DNA of 64,000 nt from Pseudobdellovibrionaceae bacterium (GCA_020635055.1 JACKAN010000015.1:29934-93933), one strand, 5' to 3'; counted from the stretch's first letter, positions 36,542 through 46,217 are shown. Numbers and translations: made by a program. Notes: generated by a model from the letters alone, not told the origin.

Positions 36542-37142
36542 TTATTTTTTGTAAAGTCTAAAGGCCTCTAAAATTGGCATATCAACTGATCGTCCTTCTT
36601 TTGCATTTCCATAATTATGAATAACAAGGATCTCTTTACCTTTATCAAAATTAAAAGCAAAAAGATTGTTACCATATATTGATCTATAGATGCCACCTGC
36701 GTTCCAATATCCGACTACTACTTCAGGTTTCCATTCAAAGTGCAAATTGAGTATAATTAACTTCCCATCTTCACGTAAACCATAAATATGGCCTCCATGT
36801 GCGTGATATTCGTTTTTGCATTCGATATCAAAGTTAATTCCAAGAGGTTTCATTGCCATAACTTCTTTAAGCTTTTCTTTAAATGGAGTGCGATAATTAT
36901 CTGGATCTACATGGGTTATTTCATATTTAACTTTACAGGGATTTTCTAAATTTTTAATTATACCACTTGTAAAACCAGTTCCTTCCCATGTGCCAACTAT
37001 ATTACTGTATAGAAAGTCTCTTTTTTCTTGCGGAACACTGTTTTTTAAACTCTTTAATTAATCAAAATAATCATTTTGATTAAGAAAAATATCCGCTTGA
37101 ATATGTAGACCTTAAAAAGTTAAGAATAATAAGAATAAACAT
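36542..37142 (-). pseudogene. Decayed secreted protein gene
   Basis: An open frame 36542-36859 continues upstream without interruption to an in-frame TAA at 37058-37060. It resumes in the same frame before that stop (ADIFLNQNDYFD), and a signal-like start (MFILIILNFL) lies in another frame at 37142. The visible protein includes SNIVGTWEGTGFTSGIIKN, a lipocalin-like opening, and HAHGGHIYGLREDGKLIILN. One stop and at least one frameshift make it a pseudogene unless the sequence has errors. Family not recognised with certainty. Confidence 0.6.
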
Positions 37143-37898
37143 TGCTATGAAAATACGGTACATATATTACTCCAAATGCTCAGTTACTTTCTGTTTTCCC
37201 AGGACACCCATATCCATCATGTTTAATAATATTTTCTCTTAGAAGTTTCTAACTGCAAGATAAGTTCCAAAAGTTAAGTGGTTAGAATGAGTTTGTAAAA
37301 TACTAGTTACCGAAATCATTCATGCAGTTTTCTGAAAGTTTTTTGAAAAAAAATGATAATCACACAATACTTAGTGCTTTATCCACTTCTGCCTTTGCGA
37401 ATGAATCTAGCTCAGTGGTTCTAACTTCTCGCCATACAGGGGGAGATTATACTTCTGCATAAATTCATCCAATTCTGATTTTTAACACAGATTTTTGCCT
37501 TTTCTCGATCCTATTTTCTGGTTCAGTCTTTTAGGCTACCTCACTGGGTGTTTTTTTTGGTGGTGAGAGTAATAAATCGTTGTTCAGTTTAGAAGTCCTA
37601 CACCATTAGATATAATTTAGATGTCTTTGTTCTGTGATTTCTCTTTATTTTCAAGTCGACTAAGCATATAGTAATTCGTGGTGTCGACATCGGCTGCTTC
37701 CACCATTTACGACACTCCGAAAGTGGATTAAGCGATTGATATGATTCAATTTTGGGGTCAAGAGCAGTGGGTTCAAGGTTCCGGGATGCAGAGAGGAATC
37801 AAGCGCGTATGAAGCGCGTATGAAGCTATTGTTAAATGGTGGAGCTGTCCTAGTCGTCTCCGGTGATATGAGTAGTTTATTGTTAGGAGACTTTAAAA
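37143..37898. other. Gene-poor stretch
   Basis: About 750 bases with many stops in all frames. A short direct repeat (GCGCGTATGAA twice, about 37804-37829) is present. I see no tRNA, no terminator of good quality and no recognisable protein piece; it is probably eroded sequence. Confidence 0.5.
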
Positions 37899-38081
37899 AT
37901 GCCTTTAATTTGCCAGTTTTTCGGAATTAAAATTTACATGTATTGGGATGAGCATTTTTCTACTGCAAAACAATTAAAACTCATATTGGCTTGGTGTGAA
38001 ATTCATAAAAAAGAGCTGATTCAAAACTGGAATTCAGCGAGAGAAAACGGCGAGATCAATAAGATCGAGCCATTGAAATGA
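37899..38081 (+). CDS. DUF4160 protein, internally shortened
   Basis: 60 residues. The start (MPLICQFFGIKIYMYWDEH) and end (KKELIQNWNSARENGEINKI) match DUF4160 proteins. The middle piece that normally carries a conserved HAEYGEYKA-like segment is absent, so about 25 residues seem deleted in frame. DUF4160 and DUF2442 genes are commonly adjacent and are often listed as toxin-antitoxin-like pairs, though the biochemical role is not established. The stop overlaps the next start (ATGA). Confidence 0.78.
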   Translation: MPLICQFFGIKIYMYWDEHFSTAKQLKLILAWCEIHKKELIQNWNSARENGEINKIEPLK

Positions 38082-38383
38082 GGTTTGTAATGTTAGCAAC
38101 AGTTATTCAGGTGAAACCAACTAGTGACTTTAAGGTCTACGTTTATTTTGCTGATGGAAAAATAAAGCTTTTTGATGTGAGGCCGCTCATTGATAAAGGT
38201 GGTGTGTTTCAGCAGATTGCAGACGTACAAGACTTTATTGAAATGTGCACCGTAATGAATGGGACTTTAGCTTGGGATGTTGCTGGAAACTTTAACGACG
38301 AAAAATGTATCGATATTGATCCAGAGACGATATACAGCGCGGGAAAAGATGTTTCGGATCCAATGGAAACCGAAGTTGCATAG
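38078..38383 (+). CDS. DUF2442 protein
   Basis: Up to 101 residues. The ATG at 38078 overlaps the upstream stop; the ATG at 38090 has an AGGT site and gives 97 residues starting MLATVIQVKP. The family pattern is clear: VYVYFADGKIKLFDVRPLID, GVFQQIADVQDF, and GTLAWDVAGNFNDEKCIDID. It forms a coupled pair with the DUF4160 gene. This one appears full length. Confidence 0.85.
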   Translation: MRFVMLATVIQVKPTSDFKVYVYFADGKIKLFDVRPLIDKGGVFQQIADVQDFIEMCTVMNGTLAWDVAGNFNDEKCIDIDPETIYSAGKDVSDPMETEVA

Positions 38384-38593
38384 CTATCAAAATAGGTGCA
38401 TTAGTCTACCTAAACCCTTTAAACAAATGATTCATGATGTTGTGTCGAAGTTAGGAAAAAGAGTATTTTTGTAAATTTATTTGTAAATAAATTATTATTT
38501 GTTATGAACTAAGCTTTTAAGCAAACTTTTAGATGAATCTGTAATTGTAGATGAATCTATAATTATAACAGATGGACAGTGTGAGGGTGTAAC

Positions 38594-39730
38594 ATGACAA
38601 AGTTTTTTTTCTTTTTATTCACGTCAGTAATGATTGGATCTGGCTTAGGAACAGTGGCCGAGGCCTCAAAAGCTCGCCTAGAAGCTTTAGGTCAAGGAGC
38701 CGATGGTTCCTACTTTATAAATGACAATCGCAATATATTTTTAAATCCAGCTACAATAATAGGTATGAACAATCAGTTAAACATAGAAGTGGGTAATAAC
38801 GGTGGAGTCAACCCAAAGGCTGAAGGTGGCCTGATACACAGTAATGAAGTTGGCACATTTGGACTTCACTTAGGGCGATTAGGTATGGGAGCTCAAAATA
38901 TATCCAGGGCGGAAACAGATTTGACTTATGTTTTGTTTAACCCGCAAAATTCTGTTGAATTATTTTTTGGTAGAGATTTAGGAGGCTTTAATGTGGGGGC
39001 CTCACTATTATATTCTAACTCTAAGTCCGATACGGGAGAAACTGTTAATTTGCCCGATGATAAAGCTTCAGTAATGACGATGAAAGTAGGCACCCATAAT
39101 GATAGTTTTGGGGCTTTCTTTGCTTACAGCATCAATGAAGAATCAAAAACTGAAGACCTTGCGAGTGTGATTCGTGAATATGAGGCTACCAGTTCTATGA
39201 AGTTAGGTGGAGTTTATAATTTAAATGATAATTTAAAACTTTCGGCTCAAGTAACTCAATTAGATTTTAAATTTAATAATGGTGCGGGGCTCACAGGAAC
39301 TAGTGGCCAACAGGATTTGGTTTTGAACATGTATAACCATCTAGTAGGAGATAAAGAATTTTTCGTGTTTTATACTGTAGGAATTACTCAAGCAAAGCAA
39401 ACTAAGGATTATGACACTGTCTCGGCAAATGATGTTGAAGAATCACAAATGTACCTACCCCTGGCTATTGGTGCAGAAGCTCAAGTTAAAGATTGGTTAA
39501 CATTAAGGGCCTCAGTGAAACAGAATACACTTATCGATAATACTGAACTCAAGAATGCCGCTACAGATTTAAAAACAAGTAACCTTGATGATACAGTTAT
39601 TTCGGCTGGATTGGGATTGCATTTTGGCAAAGTGACTATAGATGGACTTCTTGAGGGTGCAAGGAGTGGAACAGGAAACATAAGTGGCAATTCATTTTTA
39701 GCTAATGCGTCACTTAACTACAGTTATTAA
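38594..39730 (+). CDS. Outer membrane beta-barrel protein
   Basis: 378 residues with a signal peptide ending near AEAS. The mature start (RLEALGQGADGSYFINDNRN, then IFLNPA) resembles the first strand and plug of FadL-like or related barrels. Alternating strands follow to a C-terminal aromatic end (FLANASLNYSY), the usual outer membrane insertion signal. Function not assigned. The lipoprotein gene starts 31 bases downstream after an AGGAGG site, so the two are probably one operon. Confidence 0.8.
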   Translation: MTKFFFFLFTSVMIGSGLGTVAEASKARLEALGQGADGSYFINDNRNIFLNPATIIGMNNQLNIEVGNNGGVNPKAEGGLIHSNEVGTFGLHLGRLGMGAQNISRAETDLTYVLFNPQNSVELFFGRDLGGFNVGASLLYSNSKSDTGETVNLPDDKASVMTMKVGTHNDSFGAFFAYSINEESKTEDLASVIREYEATSSMKLGGVYNLNDNLKLSAQVTQLDFKFNNGAGLTGTSGQQDLVLNMYNHLVGDKEFFVFYTVGITQAKQTKDYDTVSANDVEESQMYLPLAIGAEAQVKDWLTLRASVKQNTLIDNTELKNAATDLKTSNLDDTVISAGLGLHFGKVTIDGLLEGARSGTGNISGNSFLANASLNYSY

Positions 39731-39761
39731 TTAATATACATAAATATCATAGGAGGGGATT

Positions 39762-40712
39762 ATGAACCTAATTAAATTATTGTCAGTTTTAATAATGGGC
39801 ACTTTTTTTATGGCTTGCAGTGGACCAGAAACATCAAGTAACAGTGGCGATTTTTGGAAAACGGGATTGCCTCAACAATACAATAAACTAAGTGAGGAAA
39901 AAGAGAAGAAAGCTCATGAGCTAGTATCGATGGCAGAAGATGTATTGTATAGCCTTAATGAGAATACGATTGCTGGATATTTATCAATGAAAAATTATTT
40001 TAAAGCTGGCAACTATGAAAAGCAAAATTTTAGAAACGACATTCGTAGTTTATGTTTATTTGAAAGCCTACAAGAATCGAATCGTGATAAAACAGTGGAA
40101 TACAAATGGACGGATAGCGCTCAAAAATCTACTCGAGGATTAAATAAAGAAAGGGGTGAGGAGCTGATATCTTGTCCAATTGAGCTTTCTGGAACTCAAA
40201 CCAATTTCAGCAGCACAACGACTCAAGCCCTTGAAAATGTAACATTAAGTAGTTCTCAGTTGAATTATGCTCTCAAGCCTCTAAAAGAAGAAGATACGAG
40301 GAAATCAACAATCAAAAAAGTGGCTTATTTAACACGAACTTTAACTCCAGTGACGGATATAAGTGTCACAACTTCTTCAGAAACAGTTGTAAAATTAATG
40401 AAGGATCATCGCCATCCAGGAAAATCAGTTGAAAAGAGTACGCTACTAGTTGAATTGGTATATTTAGAAGGCGAGACAGTGAAAAGAGCCAAAATCCGAG
40501 TGTTAACTCGAAGAAATATGACTAAAAAAATGACTTCTCGGACGACCTCTCTTGATTTTGGCCGAGTTGTGACGGCTTTAGTTATTGAAATGGAAGATGG
40601 AACGGCTTCTGTAGAGCAAAGTACTACCTACAAGGGTGATTTGGATACGGATAGTTACACAAAAGTGAATGGGAAAACTATCATTGAAAATGGAAAACCC
40701 GTAGCTTTATAA
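39762..40712 (+). CDS. Lipoprotein of unknown function
   Basis: 316 residues with AGGAGG before the ATG. The lipobox FMAC gives a lipidated Cys19. The mature protein is Ser/Thr/Lys-rich and mostly beta, with SMAEDVLYSLNENTIAGYLS early and RRNMTKKMTSRTTSLDFGRV late. No known family. It lies in tandem with the barrel gene and may decorate or stabilise it. Confidence 0.78.
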   Translation: MNLIKLLSVLIMGTFFMACSGPETSSNSGDFWKTGLPQQYNKLSEEKEKKAHELVSMAEDVLYSLNENTIAGYLSMKNYFKAGNYEKQNFRNDIRSLCLFESLQESNRDKTVEYKWTDSAQKSTRGLNKERGEELISCPIELSGTQTNFSSTTTQALENVTLSSSQLNYALKPLKEEDTRKSTIKKVAYLTRTLTPVTDISVTTSSETVVKLMKDHRHPGKSVEKSTLLVELVYLEGETVKRAKIRVLTRRNMTKKMTSRTTSLDFGRVVTALVIEMEDGTASVEQSTTYKGDLDTDSYTKVNGKTIIENGKPVAL

Positions 40713-40797
40713 GATTTAACTTATTGTAGTAAATTGACTCATGGTGGCCAGAAACAAGATCTGGCCCACTAATGTGAGCTGTGTTAGAAAAGTTTTA

Positions 40798-43401
40798 ATG
40801 AGTCAAAAGTTAACGCCCTTAATGCAGCAGTATTGGGAAATTAAAAGTGCCCATGAAGATAAAGTTTTACTTTTTCGCATGGGGGATTTTTTTGAAATGT
40901 TCCATCAGGATGCGGAAACAGCGGCACCGATTTTAAATATAGCTCTAACACAAAGAAATAAAAAATCTGAAGACAATACTCCTATGTGTGGGGTTCCTCA
41001 TCACAGTATTGCTGGTCCGATAGCGAAACTATTAAGTGCAGGATACAAAGTAGCCATTTGTGATCAAATAGAAGACCCAAAAGAGGCCAAGGGAATAGTT
41101 AAACGAGCGGTCACGAGAATATTAAGTCCGGGAATGGTTTATGATCCAGACTCCTTAGAAAGTTATCAAGCTCATTATGTTTGCGCAATGTCGAAAGAAC
41201 AAGTGGCCTTTCTAGACACGACTACGGGCGAAGCCTTTTATTATTTATTGGATAAAATAGAAGATAGAGAAAAAATAATTCAAATATTAGCTCCCAAAGA
41301 AATTTTACTTACTTCACAGCAAAAAGAAGAATCAAACACTTTACAAAAAACGGAAGAACTGCACATAACCGTATTCGATGATTTAAGTTATTGCCCAAAA
41401 AAATGGGAGAGTTTCGGCGAGGCGATTCAAAGACTTGTTGCCTACCTTAAGTATATGCACAACGACAGATTGTTAGATAGCATAGAGCATTTTGAGGAGA
41501 GAACTCTACATAAAAAAATGCATTTAACGCCCACAGTGATTCGTCATTTAGAAATTTTTAAAAATTATAGAGGTGGCCAAGAGGGCAGTTTGTACTTCTA
41601 CTTAAATCGCTGCAAGACATCTGCAGGATCTCGTTTGTTAAAATCTTGGTTGCAGCTACCTTTGTTTGATCATGGCCTTATTGAAAAGCGTCTACAGCAA
41701 GTGGAAAAATGGGTGGCTGAAAGTTCAAAATTAAAAGAGCTTAGAAAAATATTGGCCGGAATGGGTGATATTGAACGACGTTTGGGTAAGTTGTCCAATC
41801 CCAATTGTACGCCATTAGATATGATAGCTCTAGCCGACTCCTTGCAGACAGGCATTTTGTTACTACCTCTTTGTGATGGTTTGCCAGTGAGAGCTGAAGA
41901 CGTAAAGAGAGCACAGGGAATAGAAAATTTAATACGTCATACTATTAATGAAGAACCACCTGCACAGTTTAAAAATGGAGGTGTCATTAAAAAAGGTTTT
42001 AGTGGAGAGCTGGATCAACTGATTTCCTATGCAGAAGACAGTCAGAAATTATTGGTAGAGATGGAATTGCGTGAAAGGGCTGCGACGGGAATATCTTCCT
42101 TAAAAATTCGTTACAATAGTGTTTTTGGTTATTATATAGAGGTGACCAAAACTCACAGTCAAAAAGTTCCGAGTCACTACAAAAGAAAGCAAACTCTAAC
42201 AAATGCAGAAAGATATTTAACTCAAGAGCTTCAAGAGTTAGAAGAAAAAGTTTTGTCAGCTAGAGCTAAACGCTTAGAGCTAGAGGAGCGAATATTTAAA
42301 GATTTAATATCTGAAGTTTTTAATGAGTTGCCCTCTCTGATAAGGTTGTCCAAAGTTTGGTCTGAGTTGGATGTGTTTAGCTCCTTGGCCTGGACAGCTT
42401 TGGAAAGAAATTATGTAAAACCTCATTTCACAAATGATGGTCATTTAAATATACAAGGCTCACGTCATCCTGTTGTTGAACGATCTGTAGATATTCCCTT
42501 TGTATCTAATGATATAAGTTTAGAAAATGAGCAGTGTTTACTTTTAACTGGACCCAATATGGCAGGAAAAAGCACTCTTATGCGACAGGTGGCATTGACC
42601 AGTATTATGGCGCAGATGGGAAGTTTTGTGCCGGCAACTCAAGCGAACTTGCCAATGTATGAGTGTATTTTTACCCGCATTGGTGCTAGTGATTTTTTAT
42701 CTGAAGGACTTTCTACCTTTATGGTTGAAATGCAGGAAACTGCTGAAATGTTAAAGCTCGCATCGGCTCAATCTTTAGTAATTTTAGATGAAGTAGGTAG
42801 GGGCACATCTACATATGATGGTATGAGTTTGGCCCAAGCTATTCTAGAGCATTTGTGTAGTAAAATTTGTTGCCATACTTTATTTGCCACCCATTACCAT
42901 GAATTGACCCATTTATCTCGAAAATTTCCAAAGATTACAAATGCCCACATGAGTATAAAAGAAGAGCGGGGAGAGATTCATTTTCTACATACTTTAGTGT
43001 CTGGACCAGCCAACAAGTCATATGGAATTCAAGTCGCAAAATTGGCAGGTCTGCCAGATTCTGTTACAAAAAGAGCTGCTCGTGTTCTTACTCATTTAGA
43101 ATTGGACCCTCAATTGGCAAGTTCAGCACAAATGAGTTTGCTAGAAGTTTCTAATGAAAAGCCTGAACATTTAAGTTCTAGAGATTGCAATAGAGATGTA
43201 GATATAAATGTAGATGTAGATGTAGATGTAGATGCAGATGTAGAAAAGGTAGAAACAATTAAACCAGAAATTAATAAATTGCTGGAAGATCTCAAACAAA
43301 TCTCTGTTCAACAGATGACACCCTTGGATGCCTTAAATAAAATAGCCTCCTGGCAACAACAGTTAACAAACAACAAACAACAAACAACAAGTAACAAATA
43401 A
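40798..43401 (+). CDS. mutS: DNA mismatch repair protein MutS
   Basis: 867 residues from the ATG at 40798 (MSQKLTPLMQQYWEIKSAHE); the in-frame ATG at 40741 adds 19 residues not seen in the family. The mismatch-binding motif FFEMF follows DKVLLFRMGD. Core and clamp domains follow, then the ATPase with GPNMAGKST near residue 584, and LSTFMVEMQETAEML, ILDEVGRGTSTYDG and LFATHYHELTHL. The C-terminal tail is unusual: a run of Asp/Val coded by a hexanucleotide repeat, then a Gln/Asn/Thr tail coded by a heptanucleotide repeat that contains the stop codon. A GGCCAGA/TCTGGCC hairpin lies at 40746-40766, just before the start. Confidence 0.95.
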   Translation: MSQKLTPLMQQYWEIKSAHEDKVLLFRMGDFFEMFHQDAETAAPILNIALTQRNKKSEDNTPMCGVPHHSIAGPIAKLLSAGYKVAICDQIEDPKEAKGIVKRAVTRILSPGMVYDPDSLESYQAHYVCAMSKEQVAFLDTTTGEAFYYLLDKIEDREKIIQILAPKEILLTSQQKEESNTLQKTEELHITVFDDLSYCPKKWESFGEAIQRLVAYLKYMHNDRLLDSIEHFEERTLHKKMHLTPTVIRHLEIFKNYRGGQEGSLYFYLNRCKTSAGSRLLKSWLQLPLFDHGLIEKRLQQVEKWVAESSKLKELRKILAGMGDIERRLGKLSNPNCTPLDMIALADSLQTGILLLPLCDGLPVRAEDVKRAQGIENLIRHTINEEPPAQFKNGGVIKKGFSGELDQLISYAEDSQKLLVEMELRERAATGISSLKIRYNSVFGYYIEVTKTHSQKVPSHYKRKQTLTNAERYLTQELQELEEKVLSARAKRLELEERIFKDLISEVFNELPSLIRLSKVWSELDVFSSLAWTALERNYVKPHFTNDGHLNIQGSRHPVVERSVDIPFVSNDISLENEQCLLLTGPNMAGKSTLMRQVALTSIMAQMGSFVPATQANLPMYECIFTRIGASDFLSEGLSTFMVEMQETAEMLKLASAQSLVILDEVGRGTSTYDGMSLAQAILEHLCSKICCHTLFATHYHELTHLSRKFPKITNAHMSIKEERGEIHFLHTLVSGPANKSYGIQVAKLAGLPDSVTKRAARVLTHLELDPQLASSAQMSLLEVSNEKPEHLSSRDCNRDVDINVDVDVDVDADVEKVETIKPEINKLLEDLKQISVQQMTPLDALNKIASWQQQLTNNKQQTTSNK
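43194..43242 (+). repeat. In-frame hexanucleotide repeat (GATGTA) in mutS
   Basis: About eight units of GATGTA or close variants encode alternating Asp and Val near the MutS C-terminus. Copy-number change would keep the frame. Confidence 0.9.
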
Positions 43402-43427
43402 CAAGTAACAAGTAACAAGTAACAGTT
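43365..43427 (+). repeat. Heptanucleotide repeat spanning the mutS stop codon
   Basis: Eight consecutive units of AACAAAC or AACAAGT (one AACAAAT) run from 43365 to 43420, with a ninth partial unit. The mutS stop TAA (43399-43401) lies inside. Because seven is not a multiple of three, gain or loss of one unit before the stop changes the C-terminal reading frame. Confidence 0.9.
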
Positions 43428-43545
43428 AACAATTTATAAATTATAAAGAGAGACTGTAAGAAATTTTGTGTATAGAAGAACTCCAACACTTCTTGAGTCC
43501 TTTTTGTAACCAACAAATTTAAATGATGCAAGTTATTTGCCTGGA

Positions 43546-43761
43546 TTAGTTAATAAATGTTTTTGCGACAAGTGTGTGAAGAGGAAAGGCTAGTTCGTCA
43601 CCCCTGTCGATGAAAGAAAGTTCTATCGTCTCTTCAGTTTTAAATGTCATGTCGATGTCATTCTTTGAAGCCTCAGGAGCAAGGCCAAAAATTAGAAGTC
43701 GATAGGAGTCAATTGCGCTCTTAACAGAAAAAAGTTTTATATCATCAACAGCAGTTGAAAA
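43546..43761 (-). pseudogene. Gene fragment of unknown family (related to the fragment at 46218)
   Basis: About 70 codons end in a stop at 43546-43548. The piece IDMTFKTEETIELSF and the trailing DNA after the stop (TCCAG..A.ATAACTTGCATC) match the fragment at 46218-46398. The open frame continues to 43851 only because it runs through IS ends, so that upstream part is not native. Family unknown. Confidence 0.5.
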
Positions 43762-43921
43762 GATCCTGTAAATTATTTTGTGTAAGAGCCTGTAAATCTT
43801 TTTGTGTAACTGCGATTTAAGAATCAAATCGAGCGTCGTATTCAATAGCAAATCTATTCATGGCTGGCTTCCAATTTCGCAGTGGCATCGTCCAGCGTTC
43901 AGAAGCCTTCTTAACAATTAA
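43762..43921 (-). mobile_element. IS256-family remnant: tandem ends and transposase C-terminus
   Basis: Two direct copies of a 24-base end (GATCCTGTAAATTATTTTG at 43762; GAGCCTGTAAATCTTTTTG at 43786) are followed by the last 34 codons of an IS256-type transposase on the minus strand (43817-43921; KKASERWTMPLRNWKPAMNR). The fragment begins after a stop, so the rest of the element is gone. This third IS256 lineage differs from those at 11.3 and 31.6 kb. Confidence 0.8.
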
Positions 43922-43973
43922 TTATATAAACTATATTCCCAACTTTGTAAGATTAGGTCCTAAATTTTACAGT

Positions 43974-45404
43974 TTAAAGAAAGGATTCCATTCGCTTTAG
44001 ACCAAAAACTTTTACGGCCTGTCGCGCATTGCAGTTAAAGCATAGTAACCTAAGATTCTCCAACTTGGACTCGCCACCAATAGCTATTGGTTTAATATGG
44101 TCAATATTTAAAAAACTTTGACTGCTACACTTTTGACATTTCCCCTGGTCTCTCTGCCAAATCTGATATTTCAATAATTGTGAAATGTATCTGCTACTAG
44201 TTGATTTAACAGTTGATCTATTAATTGTATTTTCAGTTGTATTTGGCTTGCTTGCTAATTCACTAAATCTATGTTTTGGAATTTCATCTGAAGCTAGGTG
44301 GTTTTTTATAGTTTTACTTCTTTTGTTGCAGATGAACTCCGGCGCTATTGGTTTCTTGCTTAGTCCATCTTCATAGATATTTTTAAAACTACTATTATTC
44401 TTAGCTGTGAAATTCATATTGCATTGCAACTCCGGCGCTATTTCATTTTGTTGTATTTTAGCTTTGGCTTGTTTGCTGTATGGTAATTTTCTTTTTATTT
44501 GTAAGTTATTATTAATGTTTTTAGTATTATTAATTGCACCACAGGGTAAATCTGACTCTTTTTTTGAAGCCTTGTTTTGGAATTCAAACAAGGGCTGGTT
44601 TTTTTCTTCTTCTAAGTGACTTTGCAATTCTTTTATTTTCTCAACTTTTATTTGTGCTTGTTCGTTTTGGACTCGCTTCTTTCCAAACTTTTTTATTTTT
44701 ATTATTTCAATGTTAGTTTGTGCCATATAGCTAATTAACTCAGCCATTTTCATTGTGGCACCCTTTGCGCCCAATAAGGATCTTAGCTCAGAAAGTCTAT
44801 TTTTTAATTCTTGATTCATAACAAATCGAATTTCTGTGTGACTCTCAGATAGAATGCGTTCTTTCTCTTTGGGTATAGAGATCTCGGGTAACATTTGTAA
44901 AACAATTTTTTGCCCTTCACGGGTCGATTTGTTTTCCAAACTTTCTAATAGTTTTAATTTATCAAGATTACACAACATTTTATTTGGTTCATTTCTACTT
45001 GTCTTATTTATATTTAAATCACTTGTACTAGATTTATTTTTATTAAATTCAGATTTTTTAACCTCCCTAAAATAAGCTTGAGCTTGAGAGATATTGGTTA
45101 AACTTAAAACTCCAGATTCTATTTTATTTTCAATTTCAGGGAGTTCTTTAATCAATCTCATTGCCTGAATTCTTCTACCAGCTTGCCCCTCACTGAATTT
45201 GAGTTCTTTTACCGTATATTCAAATAAACTCTGATAGCCAAGATCTGAAAATAGTTTGCGCCTGTCTACTTCCTTAAGGTGATGGAGAATCTGGGTGAGT
45301 AGGTGACGTTCTTTTTGTACGAGCAATTGCGTTTGAGTTAAAAGCTCCTGATCATTAAGTTGTTTTAAATTCAAAGTATCACTTTCTTTTGCATTATTGT
45401 TCAT
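43974..45404 (-). CDS. DUF222-like HNH endonuclease
   Basis: 476 residues. The N-terminal helical domain (LTQILHHLKEVDRRKLFSDL, GYQSLFEYTVKELKFSEGQA) leads to a long Lys/Asn-rich variable middle. The C-terminal HNH nuclease has CQKC and CFNC zinc pairs and LNIDHIKPIAIGGESKLENL. Members of this type occur in several copies in Bdellovibrio genomes. Inside the variable part a 15-base motif (AATAGCGCCGGAGTT) recurs twice (44335-44349, 44429-44443), coding IAPE with flanking residues, and a third copy of its core lies outside the gene at about 45688-45699. It has no signal peptide. The biological role is unknown. Confidence 0.88.
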   Translation of the reverse strand: MNNNAKESDTLNLKQLNDQELLTQTQLLVQKERHLLTQILHHLKEVDRRKLFSDLGYQSLFEYTVKELKFSEGQAGRRIQAMRLIKELPEIENKIESGVLSLTNISQAQAYFREVKKSEFNKNKSSTSDLNINKTSRNEPNKMLCNLDKLKLLESLENKSTREGQKIVLQMLPEISIPKEKERILSESHTEIRFVMNQELKNRLSELRSLLGAKGATMKMAELISYMAQTNIEIIKIKKFGKKRVQNEQAQIKVEKIKELQSHLEEEKNQPLFEFQNKASKKESDLPCGAINNTKNINNNLQIKRKLPYSKQAKAKIQQNEIAPELQCNMNFTAKNNSSFKNIYEDGLSKKPIAPEFICNKRSKTIKNHLASDEIPKHRFSELASKPNTTENTINRSTVKSTSSRYISQLLKYQIWQRDQGKCQKCSSQSFLNIDHIKPIAIGGESKLENLRLLCFNCNARQAVKVFGLKRMESFL

Positions 45405-45872
45405 GATATCTCCATGAGTTAATTAGTTAAGGGAGTTATATCATCGGTTTTAAAAGTGATAATTTTCTTTTTAGAATGGATTTAAATGGGTTTTTTAAAA
45501 TCCCATCAAAAAGATGATGTTTTCTCAGAAAATAGGACCTAGAGAGGCTCATATGACTATTTAAACTTATCTAAAAAGACTTTTATATTAATAAGCTAAT
45601 TTTTTCATTCCTATTGATTATCATAGTCAAGAATAAAAAAAAGATTCGTATTTCGGAATTAGATGAACCTTGTTCTTGCTGCAAAGCAACTCCGGCGCTG
45701 TCAGCTTTGATTTTTTCCAAATAAACATAAACACATTCCTAAAGTGGAGGATGGCTATGTGCATTTCATAAATTTCACCGGCCGCGCGGAACCTCATATT
45801 GGTTTTGTGAGTTTATTGCATTTAAATCATGTGCTTTTAATGCTTTTTCTATGTTTAAAATTTAGTTTTTTA
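45405..45872. other. Gene-free stretch upstream of the HNH gene
   Basis: AT-rich sequence with no credible reading frame. It contains one copy of CAACTCCGGCGCT (about 45688), shared with two places inside the HNH gene, suggesting leftover HNH-type sequence. Confidence 0.5.
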
Positions 45873-46028
45873 CTATGATCTACCTGTGTTTAGAAGGTCA
45901 CGAAAAAAGCGGTCGGATCTTCTGGCATAAGTCTCCTTAAAGAGTAATGCAAAGAGTAGGATGCAAGCTAACGTTTCAATGCCTGCGCAGATTCTTAAAA
46001 AGCGCGACTCATTTTCGATTTTATTCAT
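45873..46028 (-). CDS. Possible 51-residue membrane or exported peptide
   Basis: A short frame from the ATG at 46028 to a stop at 45873-45875 has one hydrophobic helix (LACILLFALLF) followed by KETYARRSDRFFRDLLNTG. It has no strong ribosome-binding site. It could also be the tail of an eroded gene. Confidence 0.3.
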   Translation of the reverse strand: MNKIENESRFLRICAGIETLACILLFALLFKETYARRSDRFFRDLLNTGRS

Positions 46029-46217
46029 GTTTTTTTGCAACAATGAGGCTCGAAGATGTCAGCAAAGAAAGCCAAAATCGAAAATCTAGAATGTTAACTA
46101 CTAAAAACGATCAGAAGAGATTCCATTATTTAAGGCGTCTCTACAGTCCTGAAATGATCTCGAATAGCTTAGATTTTGTGACCAATAAACCTATTTGATG
46201 CAAGTTATCTGACTGGA

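Noticed and set aside
37760..37800. TTCAAGG-like sequence resembling a tRNA T-arm
   Set aside because: No matching acceptor, anticodon or D-arm could be folded around it.
43546..43851. Full 101-codon frame as a real gene
   Set aside because: Its first 30 codons are IS256 terminal repeats; only the 3' part is native and it is a fragment.
45947..46198. 83-codon plus-strand frame
   Set aside because: No ribosome-binding site, composition unlike neighbours, and opposite to a more plausible short frame.
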